Positions 12,487 to 23,639 of a DNA stretch of 64,000 nt are shown here, piece after piece. The notes beneath the pieces are model-generated. The model was not told where the DNA came from, did no database searches, and was given only the letters and a program-made list of their open reading frames with translations. Origin of the DNA: Alentia gelatinosa. Lineage: Eukaryota; Annelida; Polychaeta; Phyllodocida; Polynoidae. Each line of letters starts with the position of its first letter. The first letter of the stretch is position 1. Location of the stretch: NCBI GenBank assembly GCA_950022655.1, contig OX465592.1, positions 6,852,044-6,916,043 on the forward strand, written 5' to 3'. The position numbers were made by a program, and so were the translations under genes.

Positions 12487-14165
12487 ACCCGGCGTTTACA
12501 CCAGACGACTAAAACGTAGATCGTCTAGCCTGTAGTCGTCAGGTGGTGCTCTAACCCGGCGTTTACACCAGATGACTAAAACGTAGATCGTCTAGCCAAT
12601 AGTCGTCAGGTGGTGCTCTAACCCGGTGTTTACATCAGACAACTAAAACGTAGATCGTCTAGCCTGTAGTCGTCAGGTGGTGCTCTAACCTATGGGGCGC
12701 CGTTCTGGACAAACCCATTTCGTCTGACTTTTCGTAATACAGTATACCTTTCGTCCTACGGAAGGTATTTCGTACACGAAATACATTACGAAACGTATAT
12801 TTCACACCCTTCATAATTTTATTTCATACCCTTCAACTTTTTTTCCTAAGAAAGAAAAAAATTCACCAAATAAAATATAGGTGACACCAAAAAAATTTCA
12901 CAACCAGAAATTTCGTCCGACGAAAGTTATTTCGTCCATCACGAAATATATTTCGTCTATCACGAAATTTATTTCGTCAACTACGAAATTTTTTTCGTGA
13001 CACGAAATAAATTTCGTCACACACGAAAAAAATTTCGTCGAGTTCCCTCTATATACACCAGGGGGCGTCCCTGCTCCGTTGGCTCTGTCCCTGCTCCAAG
13101 CCCCAGTGTAAGCTTTTACCGCATCTGCTATATATTATTATCATATATGTATACTCCCAATTTCCTATACCTTTCCCTGTGTATAACACTCTTCCTAGGC
13201 CATTAGTTTAAGGGCTTAAACCATACTGTCTCTATTTGTGATCTTTATTTTGGTAAGGGCAGCTACTTCTAGTTTTCCACTCTTCTGGTGGAGGGATGGC
13301 GAACTAACATGTAGAAGGACATTGTCGCCCCCTAGCTAAGGAGGAATGAACTCGACGAAATTTATTTCGTCTTGCACGAAAAATATTTCGTCACAGACGA
13401 AATATATTTCGTGGTGACGAAAAATATTTCGTGACACGAAATAAATTTCGTACGAGAAGAAAAAATTTGCTAAAATTTTTTTTTTAGTTTATATTTGATC
13501 TTTTTATTTATTTTTTGTTGAAATAAAATTATGAAGGGTGTGAAATATACGTTTCGTAATGTATTTCGTGTACGAAATACCTTCCGTAGGACGAAAGGTA
13601 TACTGTATTACGAAAAGCCAGACGAAATGGGTTTGTCCAGAACGGCGCCCCATACTAACCTGGCGTTTACACCAGAGGACTAAAACGTAGATCGTCTAGC
13701 CTGTAGTCGTCAGGTGGTGCTCTAACCCAGTGTTTACACCAGACAACTAAAACGTAGATCGTCTAGCTTGTAGTCGTCAGGTGGTGCTCTAACCCGGTGT
13801 TTACACCAGACGACTTAAACGTAGATCGTCTAGCCTGTGGTCGTCAGGTGGTGCTCTAACCCGGCGTTTACACCAGATGACTAAAACGTAGATCGTCTAG
13901 CCAATAGTCGTCAGGTGGTGCTCTAACCCGGTGTTTACACCAGATGACTAAAACGTAGATCGTCTAGCCGTAGTCGTCAGGTGGTGCTCTAACCCGGCGT
14001 TTACACTAGACGACTAAAACGTAGATCGTCTAGCCTGTAGTCGTCAGGTGGTGCTCTAACCCGGTGTTTACACCAGACGACTAAAACGTAGATCGTCTAG
14101 CCTGTAGTCGTCAGGTGGTGCTCTAACCCGGCGTTTACACCAGACGACTAAAACAAGTAGTCGAC
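12487..14165. repeat. ~60-bp tandem array, interrupted by a foldback element
   Basis: Units of 'cggcgtttacaccagacgac' plus 'taaaacgtagatcgtctagc' and 'gtagtcgtcaggtggtgctc'. Three units stand before (12487-12690) and about eight after (13655-14165) the inserted element. Each unit is partly palindromic (agacgact / agtcgtc). A diverged single copy of the same family lies at 10770-11060. Confidence 0.95.
12691..13654. mobile_element. 964-bp foldback (long-TIR) element inserted in the tandem array
   Basis: The two ends, 12691-12826 and 13519-13654, are inverted repeats of 136 bp with about one mismatch, starting TATGGGGCGCCG. CTAACC occurs directly outside both ends, a likely 6-bp target-site duplication of the array unit. 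The interior (about 12900-13050 and 13350-13450) repeats short palindromes of the form ACGAAAt..aTTTCGT. No transposase reading frame exists, so it is non-autonomous. Confidence 0.9.
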
Positions 14166-14571
14166 ATCAAGCGTTTACACTAGACTATTTTTCATCTTTA
14201 AGAGATGAAAAATGAGGAACGTATTGCTTTATGCTATCACCCTACATATAATATTTATATCTTTTTGTAGGCCAATGGAAACAGGCTTTATTGAGTTTCC
14301 TCAAAAGTCTGTCGATGGTGTCATCGGCTACACATCGGTATCAAATAATCAGTGAGGGTGTATTGTCTGCATGCTTCTAAAAATTCCCAGACCTTGTTGC
14401 ATAATCTATGCCAAATTAATCACTGAGTGTTATCTTCAAGTTCCGGTTCCATTCACCCATCTGGCATCCGTATACCAAAATAATCAATCGGTGGTGCCTG
14501 ACTGCAGATCGGTGGCAAATAATCGCCCAATGGAAAATGGCTGATGATCATTCTTTTTGAGGACACATACT

Positions 14572-14850
14572 AAGGCCCGGCGTCCACCTACTACGATATG
14601 ACTCCGATATGGTCTACGATGCACCTCCCGATAGAAAGTCAAAATTGCATCGGAAGGTCACCTAATATCGGGGCAGTTGACCACATTTCTGCGATTAGAA
14701 TCCGATAAAAAACCCATATAATGTGTGATGGATTGGCATGTCTATATGTCTACGATTTTGCACCTTCCCGATATGTCTCCGATAATTGATTATTGTATCG
14801 GTGCCATATCGGTCTAAATTTTTATCGTGGTAGGTGGACGCCAGGCCTTA
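14572..14850. mobile_element. Second copy of the 'cggcgtccacctactacgat' MITE
   Basis: About 280 bp with inverted ends 'taaggcccggcgtccacc' and 'ggtggacgccaggcctta'. TTA/TAA at the edges could be a 3-bp target site. The order of internal words is reversed relative to 4405-4690. Confidence 0.75.
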
Positions 14851-15582
14851 TGACAACTTTTTCACGATGACAGCCGTTTGTTCAACTGCTAATCAGAAAC
14901 AGAGTATGTAGAGGGCTTTTATAACCGTTGCTGACGTTTACAAGAATAGTCATGTATCTGGAATGCATTAAAAGACTCGACCTGGGGAAGGTCAAGCATG
15001 CAGTTGTCGAGAAGATATAATTCAGAGGTTAAAAAGGGGTGACAGTCTACAGAGACAGCTGCTGGGGTTGGAGGGCAGAAAACAGCATGACACAAGGTCA
15101 TCCAGCTTAAGTCACGCTGTGTGACGTTAGTCTAGATGTGAGTAGATAGAACTCAGTCAATCCAGGGAGGTGTCATCTTTAAAACTAAGAACGGTAAAAG
15201 AATTGATCTTATCGTGGTCTTTGTTGCATTCTCGTTACCTGAAGTGATCCGTCTTTATGGTGGACAGTCTTACAAGACGATTAGTAAAATTATCTTTATT
15301 TTATTTTTTTAAAGGTCACAAGTTTTACTCTTTTTTAGGTCCGATGCTAGGTGGGTTCGATCCTTTATAACAAAATATCTTCCACTAAGAAAGGAAAAAA
15401 GGTAAACAATAAAAACTGCAAAAGATGTTCTGGAATTATGTGAACTAAATTTAAGAAAACGGACTGACACTCCAATCATGGTCACTATCGCCTGAGGTTA
15501 GTCCTAATAGTATTTGTTCAGCCAGTATCGTTCTTAGTTTTAAAAACAGCTCCCTACACATGTCCGGGGTGGGGATGGGATC

Positions 15583-17345
15583 ATGCTGCAGTAATCCAAT
15601 CAGGCATCATGCTGCAGTAGTCCTGGAGGCATCATGCTGCAGTACTTAGTCTAGAGAGGCATCATGCTGCAGTAGCTCTGGAGGTATCATCCTGCAATAG
15701 TCCAGGGAGGCATCATGCTGCAATAGTCTTGGAGGCATCATGCTGCAATAGTCCAGGGAGGCATCATGCTGCAGTAGTCCAGGGAGGCATCATGCTGCAA
15801 TAGTCCAGGGAGGCATCATGCTGCAGTAGTACAGGAGGCATCATGCTGCAGTAGTACAGGAGGCATCATGCTGCAGTAGTCTTGGAGGCATCATGCTGCA
15901 ATAGTCCAGTGAGGCATCATGCTGCAGTAGTCTTGGAGGCATCATGCTGCAATAGTCCAGGGAGGCATCATGCTGCAATAGTCCAGTGAGGCATCATGCT
16001 GCAGTAGTACAGGAGGCATCATGCTGCAATAGTCCAGGGAGGCATCATGCTGCAATAGTCCAGTGAGGCATCATGCTGCAGTAGTCTTGGAGGCATCATG
16101 CTGCAGTAGTCTTGGAGGCATCATGCTGTAATAGTACAGGGAGGCATCATGCTGCAGTAGTCCAGGGAGGCATCATGCTGCAATAGTCCAGGGAGGCATC
16201 ATGCTGCAATAGTCCAGTGAGGCATCATACTGCAGTAGTACAGGAGGCATCATGCTGCAGTAGTCCTGGAGGCATCATGCTGCAGTACTTAGTCTAGAGA
16301 GGCATCATGCTGCAGTAGCTCTGGAGGTATCATGCTGCAATAGTCCAGGGAGGCATCATGCTGCAATAGTCTTGGAGGCATCATGCTGCAATAGTCCAGG
16401 GAGGCATCATGCTGCAGTAGTCCAGGGAGGCATCATGCTGCAATAGTCCAGGGAGGCATCATGCTGCAGTAGTACAGGAGGCATCATGCTGCAATAGTCC
16501 AGGGAGGCATCATGCTGCAGTAGTCCAGGGAGGCATCATGCTGCAGTAGTACAGGAGGCATCATGCTGCAATAGTCCAGGGAGGCATCATGCTGCAGTAG
16601 TACAGGAGGCATCATGCTGCAGTAGTCTTGGAGGCATCATGCTGCAATAGTCCAGAGAGGCATCATGCTGCAAAAGTCCAGTGAGGCATCATGCTGCAGT
16701 AGTACAGGAGGCATCATGCTGCAAAAGTCCAGGGAGGCATCATGCTGCAATAGTCCAGGGAGGCATCATGCTCCAATAGTCCAGTGAGGCATCATGCTGC
16801 AGTAGTACAGGAGGCATCATGCTGCAGTAGTACAGGAGGCATCATGCTGCAATAGTCCAGGGAGGCATCATGCTGCAGTAGTCCAGGGAGGCATCATGCT
16901 GCAGTAGTACAGGAGGCATCATGCTGCAATAGTCCAGGGAGGCATCATGCTGCAGTAGTACAGGAGGCATCATGCTGCAGTAGTCTTGGAGGCATCATGC
17001 TGCAATAGTACAGGGAGGCATCATGCTGCAGTAGTCTTGGAGGCATCATGCTGCAATAGTCCAGTGAGGCATCATGCTGCAATAGTCCAGGGAGGCATCA
17101 TGCTGCAGTAGTCTTGGAGGCATCATGCTGCAATAGTCCAGGGAGGCATCATGCTGCAGTAGTACAAGGAGGCATCATGCTGCAATAGTCCAGTGAGGCA
17201 TCATGCTGCAGTAGTCCAGGGAGGCATCATGCTGCAGTAGTACAGGAGGCATCATGCTGCAATAGTCCAGGGAGGCATCATGCTGCAGTAGTCCAGGGAG
17301 GCATCATGCTGTAGTAGTACAGGGAGGCATCATGCTGTAGTACTC
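15583..17345. repeat. ~26-bp minisatellite 'gaggcatcatgctgca'
   Basis: About 65 units, alternating variants ('gtagtccaggga', 'atagtcttgga', 'gtagtacagga'). A rare variant block ('agtacttagtctagagagg') recurs at 15641 and 16284, so part of the array was duplicated with a 643-bp period. The array lies between two copies of 'cgttcttagttttaaaaaca' (15529 and 17363). Confidence 0.97.
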
Positions 17346-17884
17346 CGTGCTCGTTCAGTCAATATCGTTCTTAGTTTTAAAAACACCTCCCTGCTCTCAA
17401 CAGTGATCTGCGTGATATATTACTGATATTTGAACAACATGTAAGGATTTTTGTATTCAAAACATTTCTCCATTGTTATCATTATCTATTTTCTCTCATA
17501 CCTCAAGAATTTCCCGAGATTTGATTTGAGAATTCTGCTATGGTCCTGTTGAATAATCTAAGATCATACCAGAAAACCCTTTTCTGTACGCCAAGGGACG
17601 ATGTGGGTCAACTTAATTCAACACTTAAGGACGACCATATTGACGGTGAAGACAGTCTTAGTGAACAAACTTAGAAATCATTAAACAATAACCCTCATAC
17701 GAGGTACAGCAAAGGGTCTTTATGTATATGATCCTAGATTATTCATCGGGCCCCTAGATGGTTGTTTTACGGACGGTTAGACTGTCTTATCAAACAAATT
17801 AAAAAAATATAAAACGATAACCATTATACGCGGTACAGAAAGGGGTCTTCATGTATATGATCCTAGATTATTCATCGGGCCCCT

Positions 17885-18185
17885 GGATGGTTGTCGTACA
17901 GAACAGAGGAGGCGGCCCTAGTCGTACCGGTAAGCCCCTGGGGCTCATCCATGACGTCACGCCGACTGCAGCGACACCAAACGCCCTGTGATGAAACAGG
18001 AAGAAGGCATGCACTTCCGGTGCAGCCCCCCTGGTGGCTCCTTGACGAACCAGCGGCGTGTGTGATCTTCAGTCTCTGTCCGCCATTTGTAGCCGCCTCC
18101 AGGGCTGCTGGGGGCTTCTGGGAAGGTGAGGTGGCGTTCCCGGAAGAGCACAGAGGGACGCATGCGCAGTGAGGGATGCAGAGCG
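17885..18185. promoter_or_regulatory. GC-rich promoter-like patch with CRE, ETS, YY1 and NRF1 motifs
   Basis: Within 220 bp lie TGACGTCA (17952-17959), ACTTCCGG (18013-18020), CCGCCATTTG (18080-18089) and GCATGCGCAGT (18160-18170), a set typical of broad housekeeping promoters in animals. A donor-like GGGAAG|GTGAGG follows at 18126. CpGs are dense compared with the AT-rich surroundings. No coding exon could be tied to it; it may drive the amine oxidase gene through a noncoding exon, an RNA gene, or a gene to the left. Confidence 0.45.
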
Positions 18186-18819
18186 GAAGCTAGAGAATAA
18201 TCCTCGTTAAGACAGAGAGGGAAGTGAGGGGTCTTTATATTTGTTATCCAGTTATACGAAGCCTCCGTAGATTTGGAGGAAATGGTATGGTCATTCATAT
18301 GATGAACGAGAATGGAATAGTGAATAGATAACAGTTAAAGGATTGGGGTTTTATTATCCACATAATACAAAGTGTTCATAGAAAACACAAAGAGTTTGTA
18401 TGGACATACCCGGCGCATTCGGATATATTGTATGCTCCAAGGGGGTGTACTGAAAAATAGTGTATAACTAAAACGAACTGATATCAACATGCCACTTGAT
18501 ATCTGGGCCCCTGCCTCTAACGAATCACAGTGCTGGCAGGCAGATAGTGAAGGGAAAATGGTTGCAGTATGTTGAAAGTCTATATAACCTATCCCTGAAA
18601 TTTAGGCAGAGTTTCTGTCCCTGTGATCCATTCTCAATAACACATAGACGTGTAATTCACCAGACGGAGATTATTATTTGTCATAATCTCCAAACTACAC
18701 AAGGTGGAGATTACTGGGTGTCCTGTATCCCTCAAGTCCCTTGCATGCAAAGTCTGTGAGTTCATAACAACTCAGAGATCACATGCCCAGTCAGTTTTCC
18801 CACTGTACTTTGGTTATTA

Positions 18820-19176
18820 TATAGAACTGCATCAAGAATCGTATAAATACACAATATTCCACGAGTTTAGATGGGCCACAATTGTCATTGAGGCAAAGCT
18901 GAGTAACAATTACAGCCCATTCAAACGAGCGGAGTATTGTTTATTTAACAAATCGAGTGTGGTTCTGGATTTATCTCACCCCTTTCACTGCTAGGGAAGT
19001 TTAAATCTCTTGTCTTGTCTTCTCTCTAAAATCCAGGCCACTGATCAGTCAATCACCCATGACATCATCTAGTATTCACTACGCCACGACCATGGCGTAG
19101 TCTTGTCACTTTACCGGGGTGATCGTTGAGTATTTCTTTCTAACGTTATTCCTATGGCTAAACTTGAACCAGGGGT
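18820..19176. mobile_element. MITE family with 'aactgcatcgagaatcgtat' ... 'ggggtgagataa'
   Basis: About 350 bp. Other copies: 34733-35098, 50743-51091, 38960-39236 (diverged) and a fragment at 47170-47340. The copies share 'tccacgagtttagatgggcc' near the start, 'tatctcacccctttcac' in the middle and 'ggggtgagataa' at the end. Confidence 0.75.
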
Positions 19177-20569
19177 GAGATAACTCAACAGGCCCCTGCT
19201 TTCCGCGGGCGGGACAGAGTTCGGCACACAGGTTTCTATCCTTCCTCTGAGTTCAGAGTACACAGGCGGAGTGTACCCCTTGTAGTGGGGGCTTCAGAGC
19301 CCTGTCGTTGATGTATGACGCCACCTCCAAAGAGCTAATGAGCTCAAGTAAAGGGCAGCAAGTCTTGCCCCGCCTCTGAGGCACTCTCCTCCCAGATCTT
19401 TCACGGCACTAGCACTTGCTAATCTCTGCCTCAACCCAAGTTGGTTCCCTGGTATCTAAATAAGGACAGGGGAACTGCTAAAATTTTATATTCAAAACAA
19501 GGCAACTGTCAAAAGTTTTGAAACTCAAAGAACTCATATATTATGAGTTGTGAAATGTGGGAATTTTTAAATGAGGTTAAGTTGAAGGTCGTGTCTGTGG
19601 AACCCGTTTCCTGCCCCTTATTTCATATGGGCAGGGAACCAGTCTAAAACAGGCAGGTTGGGGCAGAGATATGAGCGGCCACAGGAAATAGAGCACAGGA
19701 TCTCTGCTGGGAGAGTGGGTCTACAGGAGCCGTGACCCACAAGCCTCTAAGGACCCTTGTAGCTCATTAGTGATCCGTCTGTGAATCCTACCCGTTGCAT
19801 CACCTCTGTCAGTTGAGGGTGGGTCTTACAGCAGCCTATACCAGAAGCTTATCATCTACTCAGATAAGGAGGCTGCTGACTGTTGACTGAGGGGCTGGCG
19901 GCAGATAAAAACCCTCTATTCATCTGGGAGTCTTCCTCGGACCCAGTGGTTCTGTTTACTTTGTTTATTCACCTTCTGTCGGTGTCCAGCTCTGCTCTGC
20001 AAACCGGGGACTCTCCGAGGGGGTAAAAGAGCTTCCGATAACCTCCCTGCCCGTTGCTCCTGTTTTTTGTGGTATTGCTAGCTATAATCGGATCCTAATT
20101 TCATCTTTACGATTATTTTAACGTTAGATTATTGTTAGCTCCTAAGGCAGTCACTAGGTGGCCAGCAGTATGTTGGTCCCCCTGGGGGGGGGGGGGACAG
20201 AACCTGTATTATGGCTCTTTATTCTTACAAAATTCAATGGCCTTTCAATGTTTTACCATGGTTCCCTTGACTCTCTACATCCATCCCAGAGCAGGATGAC
20301 ATAATGATTAAATACAAGACATGGTTTTTTTCACATGGAACACTTTATAAACATATATGAGCAAGGCTAGAGTGAGTGACACTTCCCAATTATCACTCAC
20401 TTCTTTTGCACCTCCATTAGTGAAGAACACCTACTTTTTCACCTCCATTAGTGAAGAACACCTATTCGGGGGGCGTCATGGCGGTGCCCATGGATCATAG
20501 ACTATATGCCGTATATCCACACAATTGAATGAGACAGGGGAGGATTCATTAGTTCTTTAATCAAATACA

Positions 20570-20660
20570 GATGGCACCAGAGCTAAAACTGGCGCAGAAC
20601 AAATCCCAGAATCCTCTTCCGGCCGCGCGGGGGATGCTGGGAAAGCTGGTGGTGTTTGTG
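20570..20660. promoter_or_regulatory. Second promoter-like patch (ZNF143/ETS-type motifs)
   Basis: ATCCCAGAATCC (20603-20614), CTTCCGG (20615-20621) and GATGCTGGGAAA (20633-20644) lie within 45 bp of GC-rich sequence, directly before the G-rich minisatellite. The motifs are those of ZNF143/THAP11 and ETS sites. No exon is linked. Confidence 0.35.
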
Positions 20661-20739
20661 GTGTTTGTGGCGCATACAAGAAGTATGTTGTGTTGTAAGT
20701 GGGCCTGGAGAATAGGGGACAGGGGGAAGGAGCTAGGAT

Positions 20740-21260
20740 GGGCAGGGGACAAGACACAGGAGACAGGGGGCCAGACACAGGGGGCAGCAGTTGGAATGGG
20801 ACATGGGACAGGTGGCAGGCACAGGAGCAGGCAGCAGGGAAAGGGGACAGGGGACAGCAGTGGTAGAGGACAGGAGGCAAGGGCATGGACAGGGGACAGC
20901 AGTGGCAGGGGGCAAGAGCTGGGGACAGGGGAAAAGGGACAGGGAAGGTCAGGGACAGGGGGCAGGGGCAAGGATAGGGCTGGGACAGGGGACCAGGGGT
21001 AGGGACAGGAGACAGGGACAGGGACAGGGGGTAGGGACAGGGGACAGGGACAAGGACAGGGGTAAGGGGACAGGGGACAGGGGAAAGGGAAGGTCAGGGA
21101 CAGGGGACAGGGGCAAGGACAGGGCCTGAGACAGGGGACCAGGGGTAGGGACAGGGGACAGGGACAGGGGGTAGGGACAGGGGACAGGGACAGGGACGGG
21201 GGGCAGGGGGAGGGGGGGACAATGGACAGGGGGCAAGGGCGGGGGCCGGGACAGGGAGCA
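20740..21260. repeat. G-rich 'ggggacaggga' minisatellite
   Basis: About 520 bp of irregular GGGACAGGG units, strongly G on + and C on -. Closely spaced runs of three to four G would allow many G-quadruplexes. The long reading frames on both strands here are low-complexity artefacts. Confidence 0.93.
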
Positions 21261-21970
21261 GCTCGGACAGGGGCAGGGGATAGGCAGTAGAAAACGGTGG
21301 GAATGAAAAGCAGGTAAATAGATGAAACCGACAGATCTATACATGACATAATGTTTAATCCTACAGCACGTTGTAAGGTAGAAATCATACAAATACCAGA
21401 TTAGTATTACTTTCCTCTAAAGTTTCCTAGTGCAATTAGAGCCTTAATGCCGGCTTGACATGCAATTTAACAATGTTTGAAATAATATAAATAATTCTAG
21501 CTATCTGGTGAGCGTGTCATCAAAACATCTATCATTAAGACATTTGGTAAACATCCCGTACTAGAAATACACAGCAGAGCTTTCCCAGTAAACACATCGC
21601 ACTAAGTACTAGCTCCAGATGGACCAGAAGAGAAACATATGTCCATGAGGGAATTAACCACATGGACAGAGGGCAGGGTAGTTGGAGGAGGGGGCTGTAG
21701 AGGGATAATGCATGCGGGTAGAGGTGTGGTGAGAGTACCCGCAGCAGGAACCACTCAGCGGCTATTGTGGTCCTCTCCTAGGCCCGGAGGATGCGGCTGG
21801 AGAGTGTAGGAGGCGGGGGGGGGAGAGTGTGAGGCGCCACTCACAACGCCGCCTGGTGGGAGCCCGCAGAACGCCACAAAAGCGGCAAATCTGGCCCCGA
21901 GGTGGCGCCACTGTGTGTGCGCGGTGCATGCCGGTAATGGAGGCTACTCATTAACGCGGGGTTGACCGAA

Positions 21971-21973
21971 CCC

Positions 21974-22004
<31 letters not shown>

Positions 22005-22034
22005 CCCTCATCCTCCCCCCCCCCCCCCCCCCCC
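21971..22034. repeat. Poly-C / (AC)n tracts
   Basis: Two runs of about 20 C with a short (AC)n between them. Another C run of about 21 lies at 62911-62932. Run lengths are prone to assembly error. Confidence 0.9.
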
Positions 22035-22049
22035 GTTAGGCCCGATTCG

Positions 22050-23430
22050 AACTAAGGCCGATTCCCACTAGGAGATTCTTGCCCCAGAAACTGGTGTCCG
22101 GAATAGTCGCCAGGAAACGCCAGCGGCACAGCAGATGGGAGGGCACAGTCCACGACTAGCGCCCCGAATATTTTAAACATGTTTGAAATTAGACCGCAAG
22201 AGACCAGTGTCTTTTTGGGATGGACTTGAGTCGGCAACTCATGCATGCACCACAGGGGGAAGATCAAGAGTTGCTGACGATTTGCATTTTTGCACTCCCA
22301 CTTAGCGACAGGGATGGTTCCTAAAAGTTTGTGCTCATAGTTGTTGACTGAAGACCCGCACATGCCCTAAAATCGCCTCATGGGAATCGGGCATTAAGCG
22401 ATTTTGGGGCATGTGTGATGCTTCAGTTTGCGACTATAAGCACAGATTTCTAGGAATCTCCCATGTAGCTAAAGCCCGGTTCCCACTAATTGGCCACCAA
22501 GTGGGAACGCAAAATTGGAAAATCGTCGGCGACTATTGTCCTACCACCCATTGTTCGGGATTGAGTTGGCGAACCGGATTCCCTCTGAAAAGGGCACCAG
22601 TCTCTTGTGATTCAATTTCAAACATGTTTGAAATATATCAGGGAATGAACACTGATCCCCTGCAGTGACCTAGAGCCCAGTTCCCACTAATCGATTTTGG
22701 GGCATTCAGAGGGCCCCCTTCAATGATTATCAGCCAAAAGTTCTAGAAATTTGCTGGGTTACCAAGTGGGAACGTAAAATGGCAAAATCGTCTGTGACTA
22801 CCACCCATTGTTCAGGTTTGAGTAGGCGACTGCATTCCCTCTAAAAAGGGCTTGAGGCCTGCTTCCCATTGAGACATTTTGGGTCATGTGCAATGCTTCA
22901 GTCTGCGACTATAAACACACATTTCTTCGAATCCCCCACGTAGTTAAGTGGAAATGCAAAATTGCAAAATTGTCAGCGACTCTTGCCCTACCCCATGTTG
23001 TGCATGCATGAGTTAAACCAATCCCACAAAGGGCTTTTTCATTGCAATTTAATTTCAAACATGTTTGAAATTGTCCAGCCTTAAAAGGCTAATTCACACT
23101 TGGAGATTCTTGTGCCAGATGCTCGGCATAACCACTGGGAAACAGCATTGGCACAGTGGGTGGGATGGCATAGTCTGCGACTAGCGGCCCGAAAATTTTA
23201 AACATGTTTGAAATTAAATTGCAATTAAAATCATGAAAGACTAGTGCCTTATTGGGACAGACTCGAGTCAGTGACTCATGCATGCACAACGGGGGAGCGT
23301 TGCAATTGTCACCGACGATTTATCATTTTTGCATTCCCACTTGGCTACATGGCTAGAAATTTCCGCTAATTGTATTCGCCAACTGAAGCCTTGCGCATGC
23401 CCCAAAAATCGCTTAGTGTGAAGCGGGCCT
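22050..23430. repeat. Four adjoining relatives of the 'gcgattttggggcat' palindrome family
   Basis: Units at about 22050-22400, 22385-22680, 22680-22870 and 22870-23430 share 'ttcaaacatgtttgaaat', itself a perfect palindrome core, and 'gattcccactaggagattct'-like ends. Successive nested or tandem insertions of one family are likely. No gene. Confidence 0.65.
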
Positions 23431-23518
23431 AGCCTACCTACGGCGGTCTCTCTGAGCTCCCCACCACTCCCCACCACTCCCTCTCGCTTCAGGGCATATA
23501 CCTGCCGTTCTGTGAGCT

Positions 23519-23566
23519 ACTCCGAGCAGCTCCGAGCAGCTCCGAGCAGCTCCGAGCAGCTCCGAT
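23519..23566. repeat. Short 10-bp tandem repeat 'tccgagcagc'
   Basis: Four to five copies of 'tccgagcagc' next to a CpG-rich stretch. No gene is linked to it. Confidence 0.8.
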
Positions 23567-23639
23567 TAGCCACGCCTGTTTACTGTAGGAGGAGGCCACA
23601 GTGGATATCTGGTGATCTGAACCCCCTAAAAGATATCTG

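Noticed and set aside
12487..17345. Possible CRISPR arrays
   Set aside because: Units are continuous tandem repeats without unique spacers, in eukaryotic intron-bearing DNA.
17891..18298. Reading frames of 93 (+) and 113 (-) codons in the GC-rich patch
   Set aside because: Both are explained by low stop-codon density in GC-rich DNA; no domain or splice partner was found.
20557..21392. Long reading frames (up to 275 codons) on both strands
   Set aside because: Entirely made of the GGGACAGGG minisatellite; Pro/Cys/Leu- or Gly/Thr/Gln-only translation with no domain.
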